Notes under the pieces: model-generated
Seen by the model: the letters and a program-made list of their open reading frames with translations, nothing else
What the model was told of the DNA's origin: nothing
Databases searched by the model: none
Translations under genes and position numbers: made by a program
Source: JABCZS01 sp041660525
GTDB taxonomy: Bacteria > Pseudomonadota > Gammaproteobacteria > JABCZS01
Direction: 5' to 3'
Assembly: GCA_041660525.1 (NCBI GenBank)
Contig: JBAZWD010000005.1
Span: forward strand, 1-64,000
Length of the DNA stretch: 64,000 nucleotides
Part shown: positions 47,111-56,385 of the stretch, in pieces
Layout: each line of letters begins with the position of its first letter
Numbering within the stretch: the first letter of the stretch is position 1

Positions 47111-47709
47111 TATAATCCTCTGTTATATTGCTCTACTGCTTCACTCATCCATGCTGGCATTGAGCAAGAACGCAATGCTTCAAATTCTTTTTTACTCATT
47201 CCTTTTCGAATTTTGTATAAAGTTGATGCATTCAACTGCTCTTTACCAAGATACCATAATAATGCCAGAATATTCCCTATTTTTTTGCCAGCGTACTGTA
47301 GTTTTTGATGATTATTTGTGTGAATAAATTTTACTTTTAATTCACCAATACGAATAATGCGCGTTGTACCGCTTGTATAATAAACTGGCTGTATTGGAAC
47401 TTGTGTGCTGATCTTAAATTGATTTGCAGCTACCGCGCCATGCAATTGTATGGTTTCGCCATTTTTCTTTGCAATTAAATTGATTACTTTGGAAATTTCT
47501 GGCGGAACTTTACCCACGAATCGATTATATTCTGAGCGTACAAATATTCCGGGACGCAATCTCTGGATTAAACCTTCATTTACAAAACGTGACAGTGTCT
47601 TATCAATCACTGTACGTGTATAACCTGCTTTAATAAAAACCTCTGTGCTAAATGGCTGGCCTTGTTTAAAGCGAAATACATGTAATTTTATCTTTTCTGC
47701 AATTGACAT
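47110..47709 (-). CDS. abiEi: AbiEi-type antitoxin (DUF6088-like)
   Basis: A 199-aa protein. I place the start at 47709, where AAGAGG lies upstream, rather than at 47868; the extension would be Cys-rich and unlike the family. The N-terminus is a winged helix (GQPFSTEVFIKAGYTRTVID; FVNEGLIQRLRPGIFV), which in the family binds the operator and represses the operon. The C-terminal domain (ETIQLHGAVAANQF; TRIIRIGELKVKFIHT) neutralises the toxin without direct contact in type IV systems. First gene of the three-gene abiEi-abiEii-NTPase operon. Confidence 0.85.
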   Translation of the reverse strand: MSIAEKIKLHVFRFKQGQPFSTEVFIKAGYTRTVIDKTLSRFVNEGLIQRLRPGIFVRSEYNRFVGKVPPEISKVINLIAKKNGETIQLHGAVAANQFKISTQVPIQPVYYTSGTTRIIRIGELKVKFIHTNNHQKLQYAGKKIGNILALLWYLGKEQLNASTLYKIRKGMSKKEFEALRSCSMPAWMSEAVEQYNRGL

Positions 47710-47939
47710 ATGGGCCTCTTGTCTGAAATTATAGCATATTATCTGACAATATGGCAATGCTCTTATTGCTAATAAGTTATTATAAATCAAAGGGTAATAT
47801 ATTAAGACTCCACACCCATCAAAGCATATCTTATTGTTTTTATTAACTTTGACACAAATTTGGCACAATGGGACAGTAATAATAACTAAAGAATGTTAAC
47901 TAGGGTTTCGTAAGATATTGTTTTTATTATAATTTAAAG

Positions 47940-48012
47940 TGGGTCGTGATGGATTCGAACCATCGACCAGCGGATTAAAAGTCCGATGCTCTACCAACTG
48001 AGCTAACGACCC
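47940..48012 (-). tRNA. tRNA-Lys (TTT)
   Basis: A complete 73-base cloverleaf on the minus strand. The acceptor stem GGGTCGT pairs with ACGACCC, the D arm is AGCTCAGTTGGTAGAGC, the anticodon loop is CTTTTAA (anticodon TTT) and the T arm contains GGTTCGAATCC. The 3' CCA is not encoded. Its 3' half is the insertion target of the islands to the left, and bases 47939-47984 are the repeated att core. Confidence 0.95.
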
Positions 48013-48038
48013 TAGCAAAGATAGGCATATGATACGTA

Positions 48039-48066
48039 TTTATAGACAAAACGCAAGCTTATTCAA
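48039..48066 (-). promoter_or_regulatory. Promoter of tRNA-Lys
   Basis: On the minus strand TTGAAT (48061-48066) and TATAAA (48039-48044) are 16 bases apart, and transcription would begin about 20 bases before the tRNA. Confidence 0.5.
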
Positions 48067-48070
48067 GTCA

Positions 48071-48099
48071 TTGTCATTTTATTAAAAAAAACTTACAAT
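48071..48099 (+). promoter_or_regulatory. Promoter of the outer membrane protein genes
   Basis: TTGTCA (48071-48076) and TACAAT (48094-48099) are separated by 17 bases, 44 bases before the chosen start codon. The promoter is divergent from that of the tRNA and nearly touches it. Confidence 0.55.
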
Positions 48100-48142
48100 C
48101 GGCGCAGTTGTTCTAACTTTAATATTCTCAAGGATGAATACC

Positions 48143-49081
48143 ATGAAACACTTATCCCACAAATTATTTCTTTGCTCTTTAGCGATAAGCACATCGAGCA
48201 TGGCTTATGCTTACGGTGAAACTTCAGATTATGTTTATGTGCCTGTGCTTGAAAGCGGTCTCTCGTGGTCTGTGGGCGCTCTTTTTCTTACCCCTACTTC
48301 GGATTTTGAAAGCTATGGTGCCATCCCTACAGATGCGGGCTATGACGTATTAAATGTGAGTCCGACTTATCAATTTGGTATTGATGCATCTTTGGGTTAT
48401 ATCTTTGATGAAACAGCCAATAGCGTTGATTTATTTTTTCGTAATCTAAGCACTAGCGATGATGACACTACAACCTTTGACGCTGTTAATGTAACAGGCA
48501 ATTTAGGTTATGATCTCACCGCTTTTGATTTAATGGCTAGCCAATATATTAATTTAGGTCGTGCGATGCAACTGCGTCTCATGGCTGGCTTGGCTTATGT
48601 TGAATTAAAACAAAATAGAAATTCAAATGCGGGCGCGCAGCTTGAGGAAGCGAGTCTTTCTAGTCAAGACAGTAAATATACAGGTTGGGGTCCTCGCGTC
48701 GGGATTGATTCTCGTTATGAATTTTTTGGTGGCTTTGGTTTAGTGGGTGGCGGTTCTATGGCTTATTATTTAGGCGAATTAACAAGCAACACAACTATAT
48801 TGGATGAGCCTGATACGACTACAGCAAATGACACTGTCGATAATCATGGTGTAATGAATATCAGAGCAAATCTTGGTCTTGATTTTGTTCTTGAAACCGA
48901 AGATGAGGGTGAAAGCTCTTTTTGGGGCTTGGAACTGGGTTATTTGATTGATTATTATGACGACGGTGTGGCGAGTACAAATTTACTAGGTATCGAGAGT
49001 ATAGGTACGGCAGGTGAAGCATTGAGTACTTCAGCGGTATCTTTTAGCGGTCCTTACATCAATCTCAAAGGCGTATTTTAA
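48143..49081 (+). CDS. Lpg1974-like outer membrane beta-barrel protein 1
   Basis: A 312-aa protein. I start it at the second ATG (48143), about 6 bases after AAGGA; the ATG three codons earlier abuts that site. It has a signal peptide (MKHLSHKLFLCSLAISTSSM, cut after AYA). The mature part is made of alternating strands with aromatic girdles (SVDLFFRNLS, LRLMAGLAYVELKQ, GPRVGIDSRYEFFGGFGLVG) and ends ...SFSGPYINLKGVF with a C-terminal Phe, as outer membrane barrels do. It belongs to the Legionella major outer membrane protein-like family. It forms a pair with its paralogue 20 bases downstream. Confidence 0.8.
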   Translation: MKHLSHKLFLCSLAISTSSMAYAYGETSDYVYVPVLESGLSWSVGALFLTPTSDFESYGAIPTDAGYDVLNVSPTYQFGIDASLGYIFDETANSVDLFFRNLSTSDDDTTTFDAVNVTGNLGYDLTAFDLMASQYINLGRAMQLRLMAGLAYVELKQNRNSNAGAQLEEASLSSQDSKYTGWGPRVGIDSRYEFFGGFGLVGGGSMAYYLGELTSNTTILDEPDTTTANDTVDNHGVMNIRANLGLDFVLETEDEGESSFWGLELGYLIDYYDDGVASTNLLGIESIGTAGEALSTSAVSFSGPYINLKGVF

Positions 49082-49101
49082 TTTCATAAAGGATTAAAAC
49101 A

Positions 49102-50100
49102 ATGAAACGGATAACCCATAAACTATTTGTCGCATTATCTGTTATTGCGCCTTATGCAGCAATCGCACAAATAGCAACCATACCGATACAAACAGATGAA
49201 GTCGCTTCTTCAAAAGAACAACAAATCACACAAGAGCAATTTGCTAAAATTCCGAAACTAGAAGGCGGCATTACTGCAATGATAGGTGTGTTTTATGCCA
49301 CGCCTAGCGCAGATGATGTTTTTTATGCTTATACAGCGCCCGATGGTAATGATGTTTCTGTGCTGAATGTCGATCCAGGTTATGAAGCGGGTTTTGATGT
49401 TGCATTAGGGTATATCTTTGAAAACAGCGCGCAAAGTATTGAGTTACTATTTCGCGATATTAATACCGGTGATACAGCAGCAGACAGTATAATAGAACAA
49501 GGTAAGGCCATCGATGCCAGCTCTGATTTAAATTATCATTTGCGTGCCGCAGATGTCATGTTAGGTCAATTTATTGATATCGGTGAAAACGTTCAAATGC
49601 GTTTGGCAGCTGGTATTTCTTATGCAGAATTAAAACAAGATCAAGAAACACATTTTGTTCAAACTAATAATGGTAACACTGCACAGATTGATGGAAGCAG
49701 CGAATTCAAAGGTATCGGTCCACGTATAGGCACAGATGTGCGTTATGGTTTTAACCAGGGTTTTGGTATTGTGGGCAGTGGCTCCCTTGCCTATTATCTA
49801 GGCGAATTAAATAATAGTTTAACAACAGCGGATCATACCGGTTCAAGCACTGTTACTGATAATCCAGACAACCATGCTGTGATGAACTTTAGAGGTAATA
49901 TCGGCATTGATTATATTTATATATTTGATAATGCACAAAGCAGCACTGCAGGAATTGAGCTCGGTTATCTCATCGATTATTACGATAATAGTATTGGCAC
50001 GGTTAATAATGCCAGTACAACTCCGGGGTTAGCTGATAATCAAACCACCATAGCATTATCTTTTGCAGGACCTTATGTGAACCTCAAAGCGGCATTTTGA
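49102..50100 (+). CDS. Lpg1974-like outer membrane beta-barrel protein 2
   Basis: A 332-aa paralogue of the upstream gene, with a signal peptide (MKRITHKLFVALSVIAPYAA, cut near IAQ) and a short polar linker before the barrel. Conserved blocks include GYIFENSAQSIELLFRDIN, QMRLAAGISYAELKQD, GPRIGTDVRYGFNQGFGIVG and the SFAGPYVNLKAAF end with C-terminal Phe. AAGGA precedes the start. It likely shares the promoter at 48071. The stop overlaps the 3' end of the convergent tilS gene by 17 bases, so the two transcripts overlap. Confidence 0.8.
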   Translation: MKRITHKLFVALSVIAPYAAIAQIATIPIQTDEVASSKEQQITQEQFAKIPKLEGGITAMIGVFYATPSADDVFYAYTAPDGNDVSVLNVDPGYEAGFDVALGYIFENSAQSIELLFRDINTGDTAADSIIEQGKAIDASSDLNYHLRAADVMLGQFIDIGENVQMRLAAGISYAELKQDQETHFVQTNNGNTAQIDGSSEFKGIGPRIGTDVRYGFNQGFGIVGSGSLAYYLGELNNSLTTADHTGSSTVTDNPDNHAVMNFRGNIGIDYIYIFDNAQSSTAGIELGYLIDYYDNSIGTVNNASTTPGLADNQTTIALSFAGPYVNLKAAF

Positions 50101-51187
50101 TAATACCGACGAATTCATTGTTCACGTAAATCAGCGGCACGCTTTCGCGCTGCCAAGTGGGGATGTTATTTTCTTGAAAGAATTTTTTCAAGTTTAAAGC
50201 CTCCCCTTTTTTGTAAAAGCGAATTTCGACTTTGGGCTTTGAAGGATTATACTCTGAATTTTCTTGCGCAAATAAACTATCGCGGTATAAACGTGCGCTA
50301 TGATTCTTCCAGATAATCACGGCTTTAACATCGTTTTTTAAATGAATTAATTTTTGTAATTCTGTCAGTTGTTGCGTACTCGGCATAGGCATGTTTTTAT
50401 TAGTAAGCCAAGTGCGCAACACTTGCGTTTGCATATCAGCATCTAGCTCTGATAATTTTTCACGCGACAATGTCCCCGGGAAATCACCGCTTAAATTTTC
50501 TAATTCTTTTGTTAAATAATATTCAATCACCTGTTGCGCGCTCGCACAATGCATAGCACTGCGCGATACTGTCTGCGCAGCTTTTGGAAAACGTTGTTTT
50601 AATGCGGGAATAATTTCATGACGCAAAAAATTACGATCAAATTGCGTGTTGGCATTACTCTCATCAGTAATCCAAGTTAAATGCTGATCTTGCGCATAAG
50701 CTAAAATCAAATCATAGGTTACATTTAATAAAGGACGTGCAAAATAACCTTTCGCAAAAGGCTCAAAGCCTGACATGGCCGCTAAACCTTTTGGGCCCGC
50801 GCCACGTAATAATTGTAATAAAACGGTTTCGAGTTGATCATCTTGATGATGTGCGGTGCATAAAATTTCACCATTTTGTAAAATTTCTGCAAAATAAGCA
50901 TAACGCGCTTCTCGTGCAACAGCTTCTATGCTTTCGCCTTTTGGAATGTTTAAATTTAATTGCTGGATTATTAATGGGATATTTAAATCCCGGCAGACTT
51001 GCTCGGCATGTTCTTGCCATTGCAGCGCATTGGGGCTTAAACCATGATTGATATGCACTGCGCGTAAGGTGTGCTGAATACCGCAGTTTTTTAAAGCGTG
51101 CAATAATACATGCGAATCCATGCCGCCGCTGTAAGCGACGAGCAAGGATTTAGGATCTGGAAATAATAAATTTAATGTTGCGATCAT
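50084..51187 (-). CDS. tilS: tRNA(Ile)-lysidine synthetase TilS
   Basis: The PP-loop signature SGGMDS is at residues 20-25, followed by the HHQDDQLETVLLQLLRGAGP motif of the TilS N-terminal domain and the C-terminal LRTWL and KKGEAL-type segments. It attaches lysine to cytidine 34 of tRNA-Ile(CAU), making it read AUA and be charged with Ile. At 367 aa it is shorter than the E. coli protein (about 430), mainly in the C-terminal domains. It follows accA after 8 bases and is the last gene of the leftward nramp-accA-tilS cluster. Confidence 0.95.
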   Translation of the reverse strand: MIATLNLLFPDPKSLLVAYSGGMDSHVLLHALKNCGIQHTLRAVHINHGLSPNALQWQEHAEQVCRDLNIPLIIQQLNLNIPKGESIEAVAREARYAYFAEILQNGEILCTAHHQDDQLETVLLQLLRGAGPKGLAAMSGFEPFAKGYFARPLLNVTYDLILAYAQDQHLTWITDESNANTQFDRNFLRHEIIPALKQRFPKAAQTVSRSAMHCASAQQVIEYYLTKELENLSGDFPGTLSREKLSELDADMQTQVLRTWLTNKNMPMPSTQQLTELQKLIHLKNDVKAVIIWKNHSARLYRDSLFAQENSEYNPSKPKVEIRFYKKGEALNLKKFFQENNIPTWQRESVPLIYVNNEFVGIIKMPL

Positions 51188-51195
51188 TTAAAAGT

Positions 51196-52137
51196 TTAAA
51201 CGGATAATAAACGCTGATAACGTTTTTTCAGCAAATCATCCATGGATAAAGATTCCAAACTCTGTAAATGTTTCGTCAATGATGATTTTATTTTTGCAGC
51301 CATCTCAGCAGGATTACGATGCGCTCCGCCTAAAGGTTCAGGAATTACTTCATCATTGAGTTTAAGTTCATTTAAACGTTCTGCGGTCATTTGCATCGCT
51401 TCCGCAGCTTGCGGTGCCTTATCAGCGCCCTTCCATAAAATGGTTGCGCAGCCTTCAGGAGAAATCACAGAAAACGTACTGTATTGCAGCATTAATAAGC
51501 GATCGCCTACGCCTATACCTAATGCGCCGCCGGAACAACCTTCACCTAAAATTGTGCAAATGATCGGTGTTCTTAATTTTGACATGACAAATAAATTACG
51601 TGCAATGGCTTCACTTTGACCGCGCTCTTCGCCGCCTACGCCTGGATAAGCGCCGGAAGTATCAATAAATGTTAAAACAGGTAAATGGAATTTTTCTGCT
51701 AAATTAAATAAGCGTAATGCTTTACGATAACCTTCAGGATTGGGCATACCAAAGTTACGTTTAATTTTCTCGGCAGTTGTGCGCCCTTTTTGGTGGGCAA
51801 CCAGCATCACGGGTTTGCCATTAAAACGTGCAGTACCACCAATAATCGCAGCATCATCGCTGTATAAACGATCGCCATGCAATTCATCAAAGTCAGTAAA
51901 TAAATACGGTAAATAATCATTAAAATAAGGACGCTGCGGATGACGCGCCAATTGCGCAATTTGCCAATCCGTTAAGCGTGAAAAAATACCTTGAGTCAAG
52001 GTTTTATTTTTCGCTTCTAATTTTTGAATTTCTTCACTGATGTTTAAATCTGTATTCGTGCCGACCATACGCAATTCTTCAATTTTCGTATTGAGCTCAG
52101 CGATGGGTTGTTCAAAGTCTAAAAATTGTAAGTTCAT
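51196..52137 (-). CDS. accA: Acetyl-CoA carboxylase carboxyltransferase subunit alpha
   Basis: A 313-aa protein with the AccA N-terminal helix (LDFEQPIAELNTKIEELR), then RPYFNDYLPYLFTDFDELHG, GMPNPEGYRKALRLFNLAEK, FIDTSGAYPGVGGEERGQSE and GEGCSGGALGIGVGD. With AccD it transfers carboxyl from biotin carrier to acetyl-CoA, forming malonyl-CoA in the cytoplasm for fatty acid synthesis. Length agrees with the family (E. coli 319 aa). The start codon overlaps the stop of the upstream transporter gene by 4 bases. Confidence 0.97.
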   Translation of the reverse strand: MNLQFLDFEQPIAELNTKIEELRMVGTNTDLNISEEIQKLEAKNKTLTQGIFSRLTDWQIAQLARHPQRPYFNDYLPYLFTDFDELHGDRLYSDDAAIIGGTARFNGKPVMLVAHQKGRTTAEKIKRNFGMPNPEGYRKALRLFNLAEKFHLPVLTFIDTSGAYPGVGGEERGQSEAIARNLFVMSKLRTPIICTILGEGCSGGALGIGVGDRLLMLQYSTFSVISPEGCATILWKGADKAPQAAEAMQMTAERLNELKLNDEVIPEPLGGAHRNPAEMAAKIKSSLTKHLQSLESLSMDDLLKKRYQRLLSV

Positions 52138-53417
52138 ACCAATCTAATCCAAAGATAATAGAGGGCTAAAGCCGCTAATAATACCACACATAGGCCGTTA
52201 TAGACCATAAAAGCACGCCCGGGCCGCAAGGAAGCAGGTATACGAGGGCTTTGTAAGGCTCTAAAATTAAACCAAGCTAATAATGGCGCGGTCACAAAAG
52301 AAAGTCCAGTAGCAAAATCAACCATGAAAACCAAAGATTGCGACATCCAGGCTAAAAATGCGATTGCAGAAGCTGCAATCACAGCGGCAATAATAAAATA
52401 CTGTTTGCGCCCCATGGGCATATGCTCGGAAAGCTTTAATAATTTATCATTATTTAAAGGCACAAAAGGAATCACCAATAAACCACGCAGCAAGCGTGGA
52501 AAACCGTCAACGATCATCAATAAAGTTGAGAACATCACCGAAAATGCACAAAAGTCGATAAAAGGTTTGGTCCATTCACCTAATTGCATGGTATATAAAT
52601 TAATAAATTGTGCGACAAACTCAGAAGAATCATGTGAAAAATGCACATTGCCGTTATACATCGCGCCTGCGCCTAACAATACAAAAAAGAACGCTAAAAC
52701 TAGCGTAGCGACATAACCAATATTAAAATCTAAAAAAGATTCTTTTAAAGTAGGATGATAATTGGTGTCTTTTTCACGTGCTAATGTCCACATGGAATTT
52801 AATACAGCTGCATCAACTGCTGTCGGCATCCAACCAACCAACGCTGCTAAAAATAAAAAATCCATCACGTTAAATGTGGAAAAATCCGGCATTAAAGTAA
52901 AAGTATTCCAAGGAATATCTGTCCAAATTAAAATACTCACAAAAATAGTCGATATACTCAGCGCGATTAATAAAATTTTATTAATCATATCCAGCCAATG
53001 AAAACGCCCCAGCCCTACTAATAAAATACAAAATGCACTTAATAAAGCACTCGTTAATAATATATTGGAAGGAATGTTTAATAAGTTTTCAAGCAAAGCC
53101 GCAGCAGTAATTGTCACTGCGGCCTGCAAAGCGATAATGGCCGAAAGGATAATAAATATAAATAAACCTAAAACAAAACGCCCTTGCCGGCGATAAGCCG
53201 TTAATAAAGACTCCCCTGTCGCAATCGCATAATGTGGGCCTGCGCGAAATGCCGGATATTTTAAAATACCCGCTAATACAATAATGCCAACTAAAGCCAA
53301 ACCATATTCCGCCCCGGCACGCGTAGATTGTACGACATGGGAGGCGCCAATACTGGCAGAAGCCAACATAAGCCCTGGCCCGGACGCTTTTAAAAATTGG
53401 ATCAATGAATTTTTCAT
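52134..53417 (-). CDS. Nramp-related divalent metal transporter
   Basis: A 427-aa integral membrane protein with about 11 predicted helices. TM1 reads GPGLMLASASIGASHVVQST, corresponding to the Nramp TM1 but lacking the canonical DPGN metal-binding motif. The region equivalent to TM6 has WMPTAVDAAVLNSMW instead of MPHNLYLHS. Such Nramp-related proteins occur widely and may move Mg or Mn or another substrate; the substituted sites mean manganese or iron uptake should not be assumed. It is the first gene of the cluster with accA and tilS, joined to accA by a 4-base overlap. Confidence 0.75.
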   Translation of the reverse strand: MKNSLIQFLKASGPGLMLASASIGASHVVQSTRAGAEYGLALVGIIVLAGILKYPAFRAGPHYAIATGESLLTAYRRQGRFVLGLFIFIILSAIIALQAAVTITAAALLENLLNIPSNILLTSALLSAFCILLVGLGRFHWLDMINKILLIALSISTIFVSILIWTDIPWNTFTLMPDFSTFNVMDFLFLAALVGWMPTAVDAAVLNSMWTLAREKDTNYHPTLKESFLDFNIGYVATLVLAFFFVLLGAGAMYNGNVHFSHDSSEFVAQFINLYTMQLGEWTKPFIDFCAFSVMFSTLLMIVDGFPRLLRGLLVIPFVPLNNDKLLKLSEHMPMGRKQYFIIAAVIAASAIAFLAWMSQSLVFMVDFATGLSFVTAPLLAWFNFRALQSPRIPASLRPGRAFMVYNGLCVVLLAALALYYLWIRLV

Positions 53418-53674
53418 CGAGGTAGTTTAACAGAATTTATCAATTTAAGTAAATAAGACTCTCGCGACAGGATTATTAGACTCTCTAAAGGATTTTTTAA
53501 CATCATCGACAAACAATTTAAAACTACTGCAAAAATTTATACTTTTAGTACTTATTGTTGGTACAGTGCTGGTTAATAATTGTCTCGTGCGCGCAATGAG
53601 TGGCGCTTATTCTGTAGACTCTTCTAGGTTTTTTTAGTTTCAGACATTCTTTTTATGCAACGCTTACCTAAAAT

Positions 53675-54069
53675 CTAAGACCAATCATCTTCCAGTTTGC
53701 TCACCCCATAACCCGCAGGAATAGCCATAACAGTCATAGTAATTAAAGTCGTCACTGTAGGCCAAAACAAATCATCCCAAATACGCAGTGCACCTAAAGA
53801 AATAACCCTCAATGAATCAAATAGAAAAATGTCGAAACCATCACACCTGCGACATTACCGTCTTCTCCGAATTGGGAAAGCATTTTCGCATTCAGTGTGG
53901 TTTGCATACCAATCAAAAGTGTATTTAGCGTAAAAGTCGCAGAGCTTAAACTGAGATTACGCGCGGGCGATATTTTAAATATATTAAAAAATTTCGTCCG
54001 CATGGTGAAATAGGTTTCGGTTTGATTTTCTTGATCATCCGCTTGGATAAGGTGAGTGACTTTTCTCAC
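53675..54069 (-). pseudogene. MATE-type efflux transporter remnant
   Basis: One frame (54069-53809) reads NLSLSSATFTLNTLLIGMQT and stops after VMVSTFFYLIH. Another frame continues FLFDSLRVISLGALRIWDDL, TTLITMTVMAIPAGYGVSKL and stops after EDDWS at 53675. The second part resembles the end of MATE (NorM-type) exporters with the IPAGYG helix. The combined length is far below a full transporter (about 450 aa), so most of the gene is deleted. The DNA from 53418 to 53674 holds nothing else. Confidence 0.55.
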
Positions 54070-54201
54070 CGGTTTTATCCTGAATTAAAGTGAAATTTAG
54101 AAATAATTAACATATTGTTGTCAACAGAATAAATTTTTTTATTACGTTTGTGCATTCTTTGCACATCACATATAATATTTTCTATAGAAGGTGCAACACA
54201 A

Positions 54202-56307
54202 ATGAAGTTAAATTCAGCATCAGGCACAAAAATTGATGTGACTCACGAAAATCTTGCGATCAAAGCAGCAAGACATCGTGATAAAGAAATTCTGCAAATA
54301 TTATTAGGCATCGAACACGCCAAACATCAGGCACTCATCCAACAAGCCCAAATCGATCAAGCAGATGCGTTAGTGAATCATTGGCTGCGTCTTGAACCCA
54401 CCCGTTTAAAAACAAAATTTTATGGTCGCTTGATTGAAACAATTCACACACAAAAAAGTGAAGAATATAATTTAGCTCAATCACTCGCTACTCTGATAGA
54501 AAAATCACGAATCGACTTATTAACCAGTTATGTTGAGGAAGTAGAAATACGTCACAGCGCTTTTGTGAATGGTAAAATGGTTTACATCCCCCACAAAGAC
54601 GATGGTGAAATTAATAAGGAATCTGCAGAGTTCGTACAAGCCATGACGAGTTATACGAGTCTCATTCTCGATCCATTTATGACACAAATAGAGTCTTTAA
54701 CAAAATCTTTAAGAGATACACAGTTTAATTCATTACAAAATCTACTGCAAACTCTGATTGAAGAAGAAAGATTATTGCTCAAAACAATAGAAAATGAAAT
54801 GAAAGAGCAAGAAAAAATTACTCACGCGTATGTGACTTATCAAGCCAACTATGAATTTATTTGCCAACAACACAAAGATCGTATCTGGCGGACGCTGCCT
54901 AGGATTCATCAATTAATATCTCTGATGCATCCAGATTATCAAGCGCCGAAACTCTTTCTTGCCGGACACACAGAAATAGAAATCTTAAACAAAGTTTCTG
55001 CAGAAATATCACAACAACAGGCAAAAGCCGCCATTGAAGAAATTCAAAAATCTATCAGTCAACTAGAACTAGTGAATGCTCGCGTCAACATTGAAACCAG
55101 CGATGAACATGGTTACACCTTGCTCTATCTTGTCGCAAAGGGAAAAGATGTCGCCAATGGTTTGCCTAAAAAAGAAAAAAAACATTTTTATGAACACATT
55201 CACTGCGATACATATACACATTTCACGCAATGTTTAGAACTTTTAGAATTATTAATAAAAGACTATCAAGCCAATGTTTGGGTACATGATCCTTGCGATT
55301 TTAAAGGCTATGATCTTATCGCTATCACAGAAGCTGAGACAGCTTTTCCTACCGCTGAATTAAAAAAACTCGTTGAAACACACAAGCTTCCTGTTGTATT
55401 AAAAAACGCGGCAAAAAAAGTAAGAATTTTGGGAGGCAATAATCATCTCAACTGGAAAATAACAATTCTTAATGAACAAATTTTTCACGACTTTGCATTT
55501 CCAATCGAGGTTGGCATTGCAAAAACAATATCATGTCAGGATATTCCTGACAGAGTTTATCACGAAATCACTTCAAAAAAAGCGCATGCGCACTCCAAAT
55601 TTCCTACGCTTTTTCATTTATTTAATCATTTACCATATTGCAATCGGGCTTTTTTAAATTTATTGTATACTTACGGGTATCAGCAACGTCCACAATATCG
55701 AATATTAGAAGGTGGGCTCAATGCACTCGTCCCCCATGACAAAAAGCGTGCGATTTCTTACACATACCGTCGTATCGCTGCGCTGCTTGCACAACATGAA
55801 GAAAGGCTGAGAATGTCTAATCATACCCAACAAATTAATTTTATGGATATACTTTCGACAAACGTGGCACATAAACGTAAGGAATTAGATTGTTATCAAA
55901 CAGCAATGCAGACTCACATCAAAAAATATGATGATCTCGAATTATTGTTTATATTAATTGCTGATCGCACTAAAGAAATAGAACATGATTTTTTTAGCCG
56001 CAATGAAATACACACATCAATGGTTGATTGCAAAGAAGCCAATAGTGAAAGCATTTCTTTTTCATTACCGCAACGAGAATTGGCTTGTATTACAATGTTA
56101 TCATTGATTTCTTTGGAAAGTATAAGTATTGAAAATACAGCATTAAGAAAGCAAAACGAATCGCTTACAAATATTCTGAACAGTCTTGCACCTCAATGGA
56201 CAACGATTTACACCAATATTCCGCGAAATAATTCTCATCCTAGTACAATTTCTAATGCATCTTCCTCCTCTAGCGCGTTAACGCATTCTAGCTCTGCAAT
56301 TATTTAA
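54202..56307 (+). CDS. Effector-like protein, paralogue of the gene at 56386
   Basis: A 701-aa protein. I start it at the ATG at 54202, about 9 bases after AGAAGG; the in-frame ATG at 54148 would add an unlike Cys-rich stretch. The N-terminus resembles an ankyrin repeat (LAIKAARHRDKEILQILLG). Residues 170-260 are coiled coil. A central conserved block (DEHGYTLLYLVAKGKDVANG; LLIKDYQANVWVHDPCDFKG) and a later one (KKAHAHSKFPTLFHLFNHL) are shared with the next protein. The C-terminus is Ser-rich. No membrane segment or signal peptide. Family unrecognised; length, low-complexity tail and duplication suggest a secreted effector. Confidence 0.6.
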   Translation: MKLNSASGTKIDVTHENLAIKAARHRDKEILQILLGIEHAKHQALIQQAQIDQADALVNHWLRLEPTRLKTKFYGRLIETIHTQKSEEYNLAQSLATLIEKSRIDLLTSYVEEVEIRHSAFVNGKMVYIPHKDDGEINKESAEFVQAMTSYTSLILDPFMTQIESLTKSLRDTQFNSLQNLLQTLIEEERLLLKTIENEMKEQEKITHAYVTYQANYEFICQQHKDRIWRTLPRIHQLISLMHPDYQAPKLFLAGHTEIEILNKVSAEISQQQAKAAIEEIQKSISQLELVNARVNIETSDEHGYTLLYLVAKGKDVANGLPKKEKKHFYEHIHCDTYTHFTQCLELLELLIKDYQANVWVHDPCDFKGYDLIAITEAETAFPTAELKKLVETHKLPVVLKNAAKKVRILGGNNHLNWKITILNEQIFHDFAFPIEVGIAKTISCQDIPDRVYHEITSKKAHAHSKFPTLFHLFNHLPYCNRAFLNLLYTYGYQQRPQYRILEGGLNALVPHDKKRAISYTYRRIAALLAQHEERLRMSNHTQQINFMDILSTNVAHKRKELDCYQTAMQTHIKKYDDLELLFILIADRTKEIEHDFFSRNEIHTSMVDCKEANSESISFSLPQRELACITMLSLISLESISIENTALRKQNESLTNILNSLAPQWTTIYTNIPRNNSHPSTISNASSSSSALTHSSSAII

Positions 56308-56385
56308 CAAAATAAAAATAATGTATTTGCATTTACTTTCATCTTCAGGTAGCATCGAATCACACATTGATTTTTTGGGGGCAAT

